Shown here: in pieces, positions 25,758-34,740 of the stretch
How positions within the stretch are numbered: the stretch's first letter is position 1
How the letters are laid out: each line of letters starts with the position of its first letter
Source: Lachnospiraceae bacterium
GTDB lineage: Bacteria > Bacillota > Clostridia > Lachnospirales > Lachnospiraceae
Assembly: GCA_017623215.1 (NCBI GenBank)
Contig: JAGAPO010000006.1
Location: forward strand, 1-36,209
Direction of reading: 5' to 3'
Length of the DNA stretch: 36,209 nucleotides
Notes under the pieces: generated by a model
What the model was told of the DNA's origin: nothing
The model's input: only the letters and a program-made list of their open reading frames with translations
Databases searched by the model: none
Translations under genes and position numbers: made by a program

Positions 25758-27167
25758 ATGATCCTTGCAATACCGCTCGATACGGAGGCATCAGCTCCTC
25801 TGTATGAGCAGATATATTCTTACATTAAAAATGAAATCAGGAACGGAGGTCTGCATTATAAAGACCGCCTTCCCTCCGCCAGGGGACTTGCCCAGGCGCT
25901 GCAGATCAGCCGGAATACCGTAGATCTTGCGTATGATCAGCTGGCAAGCGAGGGCTATATCGAATCCGTGCCGAGAAGCGGCTACTACGTCTGTCGAATC
26001 GGCAATTTGACCCACTTAAATGCAGAGCGCATCGTTCCGGCCAGATCGGTACTGTCCAGGGACGAAACGTACCGGTATGATTTTAATCCCTTTGCGATCG
26101 ATATTGCTAATTTTCCCTACAGCGTGTGGCGCAAGATTTCCAGAAATTGTCTGAGCGGAGAGAATCATGAGCTCTTTTTATCCGGCGACTGGCAGGGAGA
26201 TCGGAACTTCCGTGAGGCAATTGCCAAATATCTGCACGCCTCCCGGGGCGTCTCCTGTACGGCGGATACGATTGTGATTGGTGCCGGTACGGGATATCTG
26301 CTGCAGCTTTTAGCGCAGCTTCTGCGGCCGCGGGAAGGAATCGGAAGGATTGCGTTTGAGAATCCGACCTATATTAAGGCTTACCGAACCTTTCAGCGCT
26401 TCGGCTATGAGGCGAAGGGAATTCCGGTTGACGCGGAGGGAATCTCCCTTCGGGAGCTTATCGCTTCCGGTGCGTCGATCGCCTATGTCACGCCGAGCCA
26501 TCAGTATCCGCTTGGAACGATTATGACCGTAAGGCGCCGGACCGATCTGCTGGCATGGGCGGCTGAGGAGCCGGATCGGTACATCATTGAAGATGATCAC
26601 GACAGTGAATTCCGTTATAAGGGCAAGCCGATTCCATCCCTGCAGGGAATGGACAGCGCGAACCGGGTTATCTATCTTGGTACCTTTTCCAGGGCTGTAA
26701 CACCGGCAATCCGGGCCGGATATATGGTACTGCCGCCCGAGCTGTTAAAGCGCTACCGCGCCGAATTTGCCTACTCTTCTACGGTGTCGAGATTCGATCA
26801 GGCAATTCTGACAGAATTCATTACACAGGGGCATTTTGAACGCCATGTCAACAAGATGCGTACCATATATAAGGCCAAGCATGACTGCCTGCAAAAGGCG
26901 CTCAAACGATTTGGAAACGATATCCGGGTGACCGGAGAACACGCCGGACTTCATCTGGTGGTGGAATTTTTAAAAGAGCCTTCCGAGGAAGAATTAATCG
27001 AAAAGGCCGAAAAAGCAGGAATCCGCCTTTTCGGCCTGAATGCACATTATATTGAAAAACCGGAGAATTCGGTTCCCACGCTTTTGATTGGCTTTGCCAA
27101 TCTGACGGAGGAAGAGATTACATCCGGGATTCACAGGCTCTATGACCTGATCAGTGCTAAAGAATGA
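25758..27167 (+). CDS. MocR-type regulator, GntR DNA-binding domain fused to aminotransferase-like domain (469 aa)
   Basis: Transcription factor of the MocR/GabR/PdxR family. Residues about 10-78 form a GntR winged helix (PLYEQIYSYIKNEI, then LPSARGLAQALQISRNTV). Residues about 95-465 are a fold-type I aminotransferase domain. Asp279 in IIEDDHDSEFRY matches the pyridine-nitrogen ligand, but the position of Tyr281 in GabR is His281 and the PLP-anchoring Lys312 is Arg312 (LGTFSRAVTPAIRAGY). Cofactor binding may therefore be lost or non-covalent. The start at 25758 is chosen from family length (MILAIPLD) and AAAGG upstream; ATG at 25737 is possible. It is divergent from the Na/Pi transporter and convergent with ribF. 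Confidence 0.93.
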   Translation: MILAIPLDTEASAPLYEQIYSYIKNEIRNGGLHYKDRLPSARGLAQALQISRNTVDLAYDQLASEGYIESVPRSGYYVCRIGNLTHLNAERIVPARSVLSRDETYRYDFNPFAIDIANFPYSVWRKISRNCLSGENHELFLSGDWQGDRNFREAIAKYLHASRGVSCTADTIVIGAGTGYLLQLLAQLLRPREGIGRIAFENPTYIKAYRTFQRFGYEAKGIPVDAEGISLRELIASGASIAYVTPSHQYPLGTIMTVRRRTDLLAWAAEEPDRYIIEDDHDSEFRYKGKPIPSLQGMDSANRVIYLGTFSRAVTPAIRAGYMVLPPELLKRYRAEFAYSSTVSRFDQAILTEFITQGHFERHVNKMRTIYKAKHDCLQKALKRFGNDIRVTGEHAGLHLVVEFLKEPSEEELIEKAEKAGIRLFGLNAHYIEKPENSVPTLLIGFANLTEEEITSGIHRLYDLISAKE

Positions 27168-27246
27168 GCAGTCTTACGGAGTTCGTTCCCGCATCCGGAA
27201 ATGGATATCGGCAAAGCTGCCCAATGGTTGGCGGAGTGCGTCAAGG

Positions 27247-28212
27247 TCAAGTCACGGAACAGAAGCTGTCAATGGCTCCCTGCTCTGCAAAATATCGTCT
27301 TCCCGCTTCCGCGTCTGTCTGAATCTGTACCCGCAGATCGTCAAAGGAATCGAACTTCCGCTCCGGGCGCTTGAAATGCAGAAGGGATACTTCTACGGTC
27401 TTGCCGTAGATATCGCGGTCAAACTCGAACAGATAGGTCTCGGCGCCGCGCTTTGTCTCGCCTCCGACGGTTGGCTTATAACCGATATTGGTAATGCCTG
27501 GATACTCCTTTCCATCGATCGTCGTTACGGAATAATATACGCCGTTTGGCGGAAGGAGCTTTGTGGGCGGCGGGCACAGATTCAGGGTCGGAAGCAAAAG
27601 ACGGTGGCCCATATTCCTTCCGTGTTCCACGCTGCCGTATATGGTATAAGGGTATCCGAGCAGTTCCTTTCCCTCTTCCATTCGGCCGAGCGCAAGCTGG
27701 GAACGGATCCGTGTGCTGGATATCTCGCTGCCGTTCCAGGTAAGCTTATCCTTTACAATCAGCGTATAACCATATTGCTCCTGACAGCGCGCCAAAAGCT
27801 CGACGTCGCCGCGGCGGTTCTTCCCGAACCGACAGTCCGTTCCGACGATGATCACTCCGACATTCAGCTTTTCGACCAGAATTCGGGCGATAAAGTCCTC
27901 CGGACTCATGGCTGCCGTCTCTTTGGTGAACGGATATTCAATCAGAACATCCGGAGCGGGGACCGGAATTCGACCATGTTTTAGGTAATACCGGTTCTCT
28001 TCTTCTGTATTGATAAACGAAAGCTCCCTGTCCGAGAAGAGATTTCTCGGGTTGCAGTGGAAGGTGAACATAACCGTCTGATATTCTTTTTGCTTCTGTG
28101 CGGCAAGCTCGTTAAGCAAAAGCTGGTGGCCGCGGTGCAGGCCGTCGAATTTGCCGAGCGTTACCGCAGTGCGTTCCAGCCTGAAATCCGTTGTATTATG
28201 AATTACGTCCAT
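27247..28212 (-). CDS. ribF: Bifunctional riboflavin kinase/FAD synthetase (321 aa)
   Basis: Makes FMN from riboflavin and then FAD. Residues 1-185 form the adenylyltransferase domain, with the nucleotidyl-transferase signature GKFDGLHRGH (about 21-30) and a late STRIRSQLALG loop. The C-terminal domain (about 190-315) is flavokinase, with LLPTLNL and PPNGVYYSV. AAGGAAG precedes the ATG. It is the last gene of the truB cluster, 39 bases after truB. No FMN riboswitch is visible in front. The gap to the convergent regulator gene is 79 bases without a clear terminator. Confidence 0.96.
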   Translation of the reverse strand: MDVIHNTTDFRLERTAVTLGKFDGLHRGHQLLLNELAAQKQKEYQTVMFTFHCNPRNLFSDRELSFINTEEENRYYLKHGRIPVPAPDVLIEYPFTKETAAMSPEDFIARILVEKLNVGVIIVGTDCRFGKNRRGDVELLARCQEQYGYTLIVKDKLTWNGSEISSTRIRSQLALGRMEEGKELLGYPYTIYGSVEHGRNMGHRLLLPTLNLCPPPTKLLPPNGVYYSVTTIDGKEYPGITNIGYKPTVGGETKRGAETYLFEFDRDIYGKTVEVSLLHFKRPERKFDSFDDLRVQIQTDAEAGRRYFAEQGAIDSFCSVT

Positions 28213-28251
28213 TTCTTCCTTCCCCTATCCTTTCTTCTGTCGTTCAGACTC

Positions 28252-29169
28252 CTATAGGAACAGCTTGACCGGCTTATATTCGTTAAGCTGTTGATTCCAC
28301 TCGTAGATTCCAAAGAAGCTTCCATCCGACAGATACATTCGAACCTGCCCGGCCGCAGTCTGCGGCTCACCGCTTTGATTCGTCCATTCCTTTCGAATGG
28401 GATTCCCTGCGAGAATCTGCTTTTCATGTCCGTCCTGCGCGATCACTTTGGAACAGGACGGGAACATCGTATCGACCGGAATCAAAGCTTCTTCCAGGCC
28501 TCCTTCCTGCGCGAGCGCCTGAATCTGCGCAAGCGTCAGGCTGTCTTTTAGTGAAAAAGCGCCTGCCTTTGTGCGAAGCAGCGAGCTCATACAGCCGCCG
28601 CAGCCAAGGTACGCACCGATATCATGGCAGAGCGTCCGGATGTAGGTGCCTTTTGAGCAGGCGGCCCGAAGAGACGCGTCGGTAACATGGCCGTCCTCGT
28701 TCTCCGTACAGGAGAGAATCTCAAGGCTGTAGATGGTAACGGGTCTTGGCTCGCGTTCCACTTCCCTGCCCTGCCTTGCAAGCTCATACAGCTTTTTTCC
28801 GCCAATCTTAATTGCCGAATACATGGGAGGAATCTGCATCAGCTCTCCGGTAAAATGTGCAGCAGCCTCATACAGCGCTTCTTTTGTAACCATGCTTTTC
28901 TGTTCGGCAAGCACAGTACCGGTAATATCCTGCGTATCGGTCACGATTCCAAGACGGAGCCCCGCCTCATAGACCTTGTCGCGATCGGTAAGCATATCGC
29001 ACAGCTTTGTCGCATGGCCGAGGCATACCGGAAGCACACCCTCCGCATCCGGATCAAGCGTTCCGGTATGTCCGATTTTGCGCTGCTTTGTAATTCCGCG
29101 CAGCTTTGCCACTACATCGTGCGAGGTAAAGCCGCGTTCCTTATATACGTTCAAGATGCCGTTCATCAT
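28252..29169 (-). CDS. truB: tRNA pseudouridine-55 synthase (305 aa)
   Basis: Converts U55 of the tRNA T-loop to pseudouridine. The catalytic Asp39 is in GHTGTLDPDAEGVLPV. KVYEAGLRLG (about 65-74) and GTYIRTLCHDIGAYLG (about 175-190) are conserved TruB motifs. The C-terminal 60 residues fit the small RNA-binding extension. The ATG at 29169 overlaps the nrnA stop by four bases (ATGA), and a second ATG follows directly. GGTCG is a weak ribosome site, consistent with translational coupling to nrnA. Confidence 0.97.
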   Translation of the reverse strand: MMNGILNVYKERGFTSHDVVAKLRGITKQRKIGHTGTLDPDAEGVLPVCLGHATKLCDMLTDRDKVYEAGLRLGIVTDTQDITGTVLAEQKSMVTKEALYEAAAHFTGELMQIPPMYSAIKIGGKKLYELARQGREVEREPRPVTIYSLEILSCTENEDGHVTDASLRAACSKGTYIRTLCHDIGAYLGCGGCMSSLLRTKAGAFSLKDSLTLAQIQALAQEGGLEEALIPVDTMFPSCSKVIAQDGHEKQILAGNPIRKEWTNQSGEPQTAAGQVRMYLSDGSFFGIYEWNQQLNEYKPVKLFL

Positions 29170-30143
29170 ACGGAACGACCTGCCGCTTCCAGCTGATTAG
29201 CCATATGCTCCAGCAGATTATTGATTACGTCATGCAGCGAGCCCTTCATATTGCAGCCGGCTGCCTTTACATGACCGCCGCCTCCAAAATACACAGCGAT
29301 TTTGCTGACATTTAGAATTCCGTTGGAGCGCATGCTGACTTTGTAGGACTGCGTCTCTTCCTCGCGAATCAAAATCGCGGCCTCCACTCCCTTGGTAATG
29401 CGGAGCTGATCGATGACGCCGTCGAGGTCCGACGGAACCACGCCGTAGAAATCCTGAATCTTGCGGCTTACGCAGGATACGATGACGCGTCCGTCAAGAA
29501 CCATAATACTCTCGAGCAGACATCTTCCGAGAATCTGATTCTGCAGATAGGTCTTCTGATAAAAGGTCTCGTCGATAATCTGAGAGGTATTCACTCCCTT
29601 TTCGATCAACCTGCCTGCGATCTCCATGGTCTGCCTTGAGGTATTGGAATGCTTGAATACTCCCGTATCATGAATGATTCCAAGATACAGGCACTCCGCA
29701 ATTGCGGTATCAATCTTCTCTTCCTCAAGCAGTGTATACAGCACCTCGCAGGTCGAGCTTGCATCCGGAACCACGAGATTCGTTCCGGCAAATCGGGTGT
29801 TGCTGATATGATGATCAACGCAGATCGTCTTCCTTGCGCGCTCGAAAATGGGAAGTGCGCCGCCGAGTCTGTCGGGACTCGAGCAGTCCAGCGAAAGGAA
29901 CAAATCGTATATCATATTGGTATCATACTCGCTTGTAATCTTATCCGCGTTCTTTAAAAATGTAAACGTCTCCGGAACAGGTTCCAGATAGAGATCAATC
30001 ACCTTATTCCAGTCATAGTTAACGTATTTTGTAAGATAGTTATACAAAGCAAGGCAGCTCCCCACGCAGTCGCCGTCCGGTCTTACATGACCCGCAATCG
30101 CGATGGAGGATGCGCTTTGTACCGCATTTAAAATATTCTCCAT
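29166..30143 (-). CDS. nrnA: Bifunctional oligoribonuclease/pAp phosphatase NrnA (325 aa)
   Basis: DHH-family phosphoesterase that degrades nanoRNA and dephosphorylates 3'-phosphoadenosine 5'-phosphate. GHVRPDGDCVGS (about 19-30), LSLDCSSPDRLG (about 87-98) and CVDHHISN (about 111-118) carry the metal ligands. The DHHA1 domain ends with GGGGHVKAAGC (about 291-301). AAGGAATAGGAC precedes the ATG. The gene lies downstream of rbfA, beyond a GC-rich hairpin, and is translationally coupled to truB. No strong new promoter follows the hairpin, so partial readthrough from the nusA operon is likely. Confidence 0.95.
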   Translation of the reverse strand: MENILNAVQSASSIAIAGHVRPDGDCVGSCLALYNYLTKYVNYDWNKVIDLYLEPVPETFTFLKNADKITSEYDTNMIYDLFLSLDCSSPDRLGGALPIFERARKTICVDHHISNTRFAGTNLVVPDASSTCEVLYTLLEEEKIDTAIAECLYLGIIHDTGVFKHSNTSRQTMEIAGRLIEKGVNTSQIIDETFYQKTYLQNQILGRCLLESIMVLDGRVIVSCVSRKIQDFYGVVPSDLDGVIDQLRITKGVEAAILIREEETQSYKVSMRSNGILNVSKIAVYFGGGGHVKAAGCNMKGSLHDVINNLLEHMANQLEAAGRSV

Positions 30144-30196
30144 GTCCTATTCCTTTCTGTAATTTGTTATGCCGTTCGAAAAAATCGTTCGTTTGT

Positions 30197-30237
30197 CAAA
30201 AGACCCCGGCCCCGGAAGCTTCCGGTCAGTCGGGGCC
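30197..30237 (-). terminator. GC-rich terminator-like hairpin between rbfA and nrnA
   Basis: GGCCCCG (30208-30214) pairs with CGGGGCC (30231-30237), and the loop holds a further palindrome, CCGGAAGCTTCCGG. On the minus strand TCTTTTG follows. Genes on both sides usually form one operon, so it may attenuate rather than end transcription. Confidence 0.65.
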
Positions 30238-30281
30238 CTTTGCCTGAGTTAATATATTCGGTCGGAAGACACCGGATTGGC

Positions 30282-30716
30282 TTAGTTCTCTTCGCCGTCT
30301 TCCGAAGCTGCTTCGTCTTCCGTCCCCTGTGCGTCTCCTGTCTCTTCCCCACTTCTGTCCGGAATCGAAGCCGTTACCTCGTCGATCAGCTTCGACATGG
30401 TAACACCGTACTCAATCGACTCATCCAGAATGAAGATTAACTCCGGCGTATTGCGCAGATTGATAGTTCTGGCAAGCTGTCCGCGCAGGAAGGGTGCGGC
30501 GCTTTTTAACCCCTTAATGGTGTTCTTCTTCGCTTCCTCGTCGCCCATTACGCTGATATGAATTCTTGCCGTCTTTAGATCCGGTGCAACCTCAGCCATT
30601 AAGACCGAAGTCATCGGATGAATGCGGGGGTCCTTGAGCTCACGCGCAATCAGAGTGCTGAGCTCCTTTTGAACCTCCTGGTTGATTCGTGTATTCTTAA
30701 TACTGTTCTTTCTCAT
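30282..30716 (-). CDS. rbfA: 30S ribosome-binding factor A (144 aa)
   Basis: Binds the 30S subunit late in assembly and aids 16S rRNA 5'-end maturation. The N-terminus (NTRINQEVQKELSTLIARELKDPRIHP) and PELIFILDESIEYGVTMSKLID (about 92-113) are characteristic of the KH-like fold. A Glu/Asp-rich tail (about 120-144) extends beyond the usual 115-120 residues. No good ribosome site precedes the ATG (only AAGAATAAG). The start lies inside the end of a small upstream ORF (30697-30807), which would suit translational coupling. Confidence 0.95.
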   Translation of the reverse strand: MRKNSIKNTRINQEVQKELSTLIARELKDPRIHPMTSVLMAEVAPDLKTARIHISVMGDEEAKKNTIKGLKSAAPFLRGQLARTINLRNTPELIFILDESIEYGVTMSKLIDEVTASIPDRSGEETGDAQGTEDEAASEDGEEN

Positions 30717-30807
30717 TCTTATTCTTATACCCGGCCGCCGATGTCTTACCGTTGATTAACACAGCGGCGGCCTCATACCCTTTCTTACCATAAAGCTGTA
30801 CTTCCAA
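30697..30807 (-). CDS. Possible small ORF between infB and rbfA (36 aa)
   Basis: The 129-base gap is wide for this operon and contains a frame open across its full length. From a TTG at 30807 it reads LEVQLYGKKGYEAAAVLING and ends in a Lys/Asn/Glu-rich stretch. Its TAA at 30699-30697 overlaps the first codons of rbfA, which otherwise lacks a ribosome site. GAGGAG lies about 13 bases before the TTG, rather far. The frame is also open upstream into the end of infB. It is not YlxP, which occupies this place in Bacillus. An inverted repeat (GGCCGCCG at 30733-30740, CGGCGGCC at 30765-30772) lies within it. Coding status is uncertain. Confidence 0.25.
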   Translation of the reverse strand: MEVQLYGKKGYEAAAVLINGKTSAAGYKNKNEKEQY

Positions 30808-30845
30808 GGCCGCGCTCGTACTCCTCAGAAGCTCTTTTCCTGCTG

Positions 30846-33800
30846 CTATCTGGGCACCTCTACCATCATGTAGAACTCTACGGTGTCGCCTTCCTTCACA
30901 TCATTGAACTTCTCAAATACAAGGCCGCATTCATAGTTGGTGGCAACTTCCTTTACATCATCCTTGAATCTCTTTAATGAGGCAAGCGCACCATTAAAGA
31001 TCACTTCGCCCTCTCTCGATACTCTTGCGGAGCAGCCGCGGACAACCTTACCGTCGGTTACATAGCTTCCCGCGATGGAGCCGACTCCGGATGCACGGAA
31101 TACCTGGCGAACCTCAGCGTGGCCGATTACCTTCTCCTCATAAACCGGATCCAGCATGCCCTTCATTGCTGATTCCACATCGTTGATTGCATCATAGATG
31201 ACACGGTACAGTCTTAAGTCAACCTTTTCTCTCTCGGCAGTATCCTTCGCGGTATTATCCGGTCTTACATTAAAGCCGATGATGATCGCGTTGGATGCGC
31301 TTGCAAGCATAACGTCGGACTCATTAATTGCGCCGACACCGCCGTGGATAATGCGAACCGCAACTTCTTCATTACTGAGCTTAAGAAGACTCTGCTTTAC
31401 CGCCTCAACCGAGCCCTGAACATCAGCCTTGACGATGATGTTCAGCTCCTTAATATTACCGGCCTTAATCTGGGAGAACAGACCGTCCAGAGACAATTTG
31501 GCCTTGGTATCCGCAAGAAGCTTCTCTCTTCCCTGGGAAATATAAGCCTCTGCGACAGTACGCGCTTCCTTCTCGTTCTCGGTAGCCATAAATACTTCAC
31601 CGGCAGCAGGAACCTCGTTCAGACCGAGAATCTCAACCGGCGTAGAAGGACCTGCCTCTTTTACGCGGCGTCCCTTGTCATCCATCATTGCGCGAACCTT
31701 ACCGTAAGCGGAGCCGATTACGATATTGTCGCCGACATGAAGCGTACCCTTCTGAACCAGAATGGTTGCAACGGAACCGCGTCCCTTATCAAGCTCTGCC
31801 TCGATTACGATACCTCTCGCTCTGCGGTTCGGATTCGCCTTCAGTTCAGCAACCTCAGCGGTCAGAAGAATCATCTCAAGCAGAGTGTCAATTCCTTCCT
31901 TTGTATGAGCGGATACCGGTACAAATACCGTATCGCCGCCCCAGTCCTCCGCAACCAGTCCGTGCTCGGTCAGCTCCTGCTTTACACGGTCAATATTTGC
32001 GCTGGGCTTATCAATCTTATTAATTGCAACAATAATCTGTACGCCTGCCGCCTTTGCATGATTAATTGCCTCAATCGTCTGCGGCATAACGCCGTCATCC
32101 GCTGCAACAACCAGAATTGCGATATCGGTGGACTTCGCGCCTCTCATACGCATCGACGTAAATGCCTCATGTCCGGGCGTATCGAGGAAGGTGATGGACT
32201 CGCCGTTAATGGATACGACATAAGCACCGATGTGCTGGGTAATTCCGCCGGCTTCCTTTGCCGTAACGTTGCTCTCGCGGATTGCATCAAGCAGAGAGGT
32301 CTTACCGTGGTCAACATGACCCATAACGCAGACAACCGGAGGTCTCTTGACCATGGTTGCCGGATCCTCTTCGTCCTCTTTGAGCAGTTCCTCTACCACA
32401 TTAACCGGAACCTCTTTCTCGGCAACGCAGTTATATTCCAGAGCAATCTCCTCCGCCTCTTCGAACGGAATCTCCTGATTGATGGATACCATCTTACCGG
32501 CAAGGAACAGCTTCTTCACAACGGCAGAAGGCTGCACCTTCATCTTATCTGCCAGATCCTTAATGGTAACAACCTCGGGAATGGTAATCGTGCGGATCTC
32601 ATCCTCCTTGGGCTCCTCTGCCACAACGGGCTTCGGCATAATGAACGCTCCCTTGCGGTTCGGGTCCTTCCCCTTCTTGCCGGGCTTGCCGCTGCCTGCG
32701 CCGTCCATATCGCGATCGCGGTTCCTGTCGCGGTTCTTATCACGGTTCTTCTCATTAAATGCGGCCGCACGCTGTTCCTTAGTCAGCTCATTTGCAAGAT
32801 CTGCTTTGAGGCTGGACTTTTCGGAGGCCTTTGCATCCCGTCCTCCGGAACGTCTGTCGGAACCATAGCCGCGTCTTGTTACGTCCTTATCTTTATCCTT
32901 ATCACCGTAGTCCGCACCGCCGCGGGAACCGCCGGGGCGTCTGTCGTAGGAACCGCCGCTCTGGCTTCTCTGTCCGTCAGCGGGCCTTCTCTCGCCATAG
33001 TTCGGTCTCTGTCCGTCGGCGGGTCTTCTCTCACCGTAGCCCTGTCTCTGCCCGTCGGCAGGTCTTCTCTCACCGTAGTTCGGTCTCTGTCCGTCGGCGG
33101 GTCTTCTCTCCCCATAGCTCGGTCTCTGCCCGTCAGCAGGTCTTCTCTCGCCGTAGTTCGGTCTCTGCCCGTCAGCGGGTCTTCTTTCGCCATAGCCCTG
33201 TCTCTGCCCGTCAGTGGGTCTTCTCTCGCCGTAGTTCGGTCTCTGCCCGTCAGCAGGTCTTCTCTCGCCATAGCTCTGTCTCTGCCCGTCGGCAAGTCTT
33301 CTCTCCCCATAGCTCTGTCTCTGCCCATCAGCAGGTCTTCTCTCGCCATAGCCCTGTCTCTGCCCGTCAGCAGAACGTCTTTCAGAGCTTCCCTGCTGGG
33401 AACGTCTCTCGGCGTTCTGACTCGATGCCATTCCCTGGCCGACCGGCTTTCTGTCGCCATACTGCCCCTGAGGACGTCTCTCACCCTGAGTCTGGCCGGA
33501 AGGACGTCTGTCTGTATTCAATGCCGCCTGACTCTGCGGCTTTCTCTCAGCACTTCTGGTATCGGTCTGCGGTTTCTTGTCAACGGGCTTTTTCTCTGTC
33601 TGGTTCGCATCCTTGTTCGAGGATGTCTGATTCTGCGGTTTCTTATCCATCATCTGACTTTGTGTTCTCCGTTCTATCGTTTCTTTTTCCTTCGATTGCT
33701 TTTTCATATCATTCATTGCAGCGTCGTACTGTGCTGCCGGCCGCATAGGCTCCCTTTCCTTCATCCCGGGCTGTTCCGGGACGGCAGCCTTTGCAGGCGC

Positions 33801-33980
33801 GGGAGCCGGTGCAGAGCCGCTCTTGCCGAAATGCTGCTTCACATCCGCGATAGCAAGATCTCCCTCGATGTTGCTCATGTGATTCTTTACATCCGCTCCC
33901 TGTTCCTTTAAATACGCCACAATCTCACTGCTTGGTACATTTATCTCTTTTGCTAATTCATGAATCCTGATTTTTGCCAT
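30846..33980 (-). CDS. infB: Translation initiation factor IF-2 (1044 aa)
   Basis: GTPase that places initiator tRNA on the 30S subunit and promotes subunit joining. The ATG at 33980 follows GGAGG by five bases. Residues 1-45 are an IF2_N domain ([20 protein letters not shown]). About 55-440 is a long, charged, disordered linker that contains ten 13-residue repeats (211-340). A second IF2_N-like domain lies at about 467-530. The G domain has GHVDHGKT (about 553-560), [22 protein letters not shown] and SAHTKEG. Domains II-IV and the C-terminal fMet-tRNA-binding domain complete the protein. It is longer than most IF2 proteins because of the linker. It lies between ylxQ and rbfA. Confidence 0.97.
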   Translation of the reverse strand: MAKIRIHELAKEINVPSSEIVAYLKEQGADVKNHMSNIEGDLAIADVKQHFGKSGSAPAPAPAKAAVPEQPGMKEREPMRPAAQYDAAMNDMKKQSKEKETIERRTQSQMMDKKPQNQTSSNKDANQTEKKPVDKKPQTDTRSAERKPQSQAALNTDRRPSGQTQGERRPQGQYGDRKPVGQGMASSQNAERRSQQGSSERRSADGQRQGYGERRPADGQRQSYGERRLADGQRQSYGERRPADGQRPNYGERRPTDGQRQGYGERRPADGQRPNYGERRPADGQRPSYGERRPADGQRPNYGERRPADGQRQGYGERRPADGQRPNYGERRPADGQRSQSGGSYDRRPGGSRGGADYGDKDKDKDVTRRGYGSDRRSGGRDAKASEKSSLKADLANELTKEQRAAAFNEKNRDKNRDRNRDRDMDGAGSGKPGKKGKDPNRKGAFIMPKPVVAEEPKEDEIRTITIPEVVTIKDLADKMKVQPSAVVKKLFLAGKMVSINQEIPFEEAEEIALEYNCVAEKEVPVNVVEELLKEDEEDPATMVKRPPVVCVMGHVDHGKTSLLDAIRESNVTAKEAGGITQHIGAYVVSINGESITFLDTPGHEAFTSMRMRGAKSTDIAILVVAADDGVMPQTIEAINHAKAAGVQIIVAINKIDKPSANIDRVKQELTEHGLVAEDWGGDTVFVPVSAHTKEGIDTLLEMILLTAEVAELKANPNRRARGIVIEAELDKGRGSVATILVQKGTLHVGDNIVIGSAYGKVRAMMDDKGRRVKEAGPSTPVEILGLNEVPAAGEVFMATENEKEARTVAEAYISQGREKLLADTKAKLSLDGLFSQIKAGNIKELNIIVKADVQGSVEAVKQSLLKLSNEEVAVRIIHGGVGAINESDVMLASASNAIIIGFNVRPDNTAKDTAEREKVDLRLYRVIYDAINDVESAMKGMLDPVYEEKVIGHAEVRQVFRASGVGSIAGSYVTDGKVVRGCSARVSREGEVIFNGALASLKRFKDDVKEVATNYECGLVFEKFNDVKEGDTVEFYMMVEVPR
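32961..33350 (-). repeat. Ten tandem 39-bp repeats inside infB (13-residue units)
   Basis: Ten consecutive 39-base units encode [13 protein letters not shown], where the last two residues vary among QS, PN, QG, PS and SQ. One unit has Leu and one Thr in the RRPAD core. A degenerate eleven-residue copy ([11 protein letters not shown]) precedes the array. The high DNA identity makes copy number likely to vary by slippage or recombination without breaking the frame. Confidence 0.95.
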
Positions 33981-34031
33981 GCTGACCTCCATGGGCCTAT
34001 CGAAATGATACGGCCTTCCATACTGTTTGCC

Positions 34032-34424
34032 TTATATGTTCCGTTCCTCTGCAGCCTGTTGGATTGACCGTGCGTCCCACTCTTCCATAGCCTTCCGGAT
34101 TGATCGTGCAAATCCTTCATCGCATACCGCCATGGATGCCCGGAAATCCTTTCCGATCGCGTGTCCAAGCTCATCCTTGGTCCCGAACAGGGCGAACGGT
34201 ACCTCATAGAATGTGCACATATCCCGGAAGTTCTTCTTCGTATTATCCGATGCATCACCGGCTGTAATAACGAGCTGCGCCAGCCCTTCTTTTACGGATT
34301 TCTCCGTCATGAATTCTCCGCTTGCAAGCTTTCCGGCCCGCAAGGCCAGACCAAGCAGGGAATATACTTTTTTGCGAGCCGCAAGGCGCTCTAATTCTTT
34401 ATTCTCCCGTGTTGTCTGATTCAA
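34032..34424 (-). CDS. ylxQ: L7Ae-family ribosomal-protein-like YlxQ (130 aa)
   Basis: Small RNA-binding protein of the L7Ae/L30e/YbxF fold, probably recognising kink-turn RNA. LLGLALRAGKLASGE (about 23-37) and LAQLVITAGDASDNTKK (about 47-63) are characteristic. A C-terminal extension rich in Glu, Arg and Gln follows residue 110. The start is not ATG: TTG at 34424 has GGAG five bases upstream, while GTG at 34430 is the alternative. Either overlaps the end of ylxR by about 26-32 bases, indicating translational coupling. It is followed by infB. Confidence 0.9.
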   Translation of the reverse strand: MNQTTRENKELERLAARKKVYSLLGLALRAGKLASGEFMTEKSVKEGLAQLVITAGDASDNTKKNFRDMCTFYEVPFALFGTKDELGHAIGKDFRASMAVCDEGFARSIRKAMEEWDARSIQQAAEERNI

Positions 34425-34686
34425 GATCACTCCACTCCTTTTCCAGCTGGTCGTAGATCTCCTTCGGAATCGCACACTTTAACGAACGCTCAAGTCCTTT
34501 GCTCTTAACGGCCTGAAGAAAGCAGGCGCGGGAGTTGCACAGATAAGCGCCTCTTCCGTTCTTTTTGCCGGTTGCGTCCAGGACAATGGTGTCCTCGGGA
34601 GTGTGAATTACGCGGATCAGCTGCTTCTTGGGCTTCATCTCCCCACAGCCGGTGCATTTGCGCAGGGGAATCTTTTTATTAACCAA
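34399..34686 (-). CDS. ylxR: YlxR/RnpM, RNase P modulator-like protein (95 aa, TTG start)
   Basis: Small RNA-binding protein of the YlxR (DUF448) family; the family member RnpM has been reported to modulate RNase P. KCTGCGEMKPKKQLIRV (10-26) with its two Cys and GRGAYLC (45-51) are the signatures. The start codon is TTG at 34686, with GGAGG nine bases upstream; no ATG is available nearby. It lies between nusA and ylxQ, overlapping the latter. Confidence 0.94.
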   Translation of the reverse strand: MVNKKIPLRKCTGCGEMKPKKQLIRVIHTPEDTIVLDATGKKNGRGAYLCNSRACFLQAVKSKGLERSLKCAIPKEIYDQLEKEWSDLESDNTGE

Positions 34687-34740
34687 TATTCCAATCCTCC
34701 GTTCCCGACGGCCGCCCGCGATACGGGGGCCGAATGCGTA

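Noticed and set aside
30144..30210. Own promoter for nrnA-truB-ribF (TTGACA at about 30197)
   Set aside because: The TTGACA on the minus strand is good, but no acceptable -10 lies 16-18 bases downstream, so I do not call a promoter.
32879..33484. A 201-codon frame in another minus-strand phase over the infB repeats
   Set aside because: The 39-base unit is a multiple of three, so all frames stay open across the array. The product is a low-complexity [15 protein letters not shown] repeat within infB.
31344..33911. An 855-codon open frame antisense to infB on the plus strand
   Set aside because: It lies wholly opposite a clear IF2 gene. Its middle is only the repeat array read backwards (Leu/Ser/Val-rich units), and it has no ribosome site or homology that I recognise. 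It is a shadow of codon bias and the repeat.
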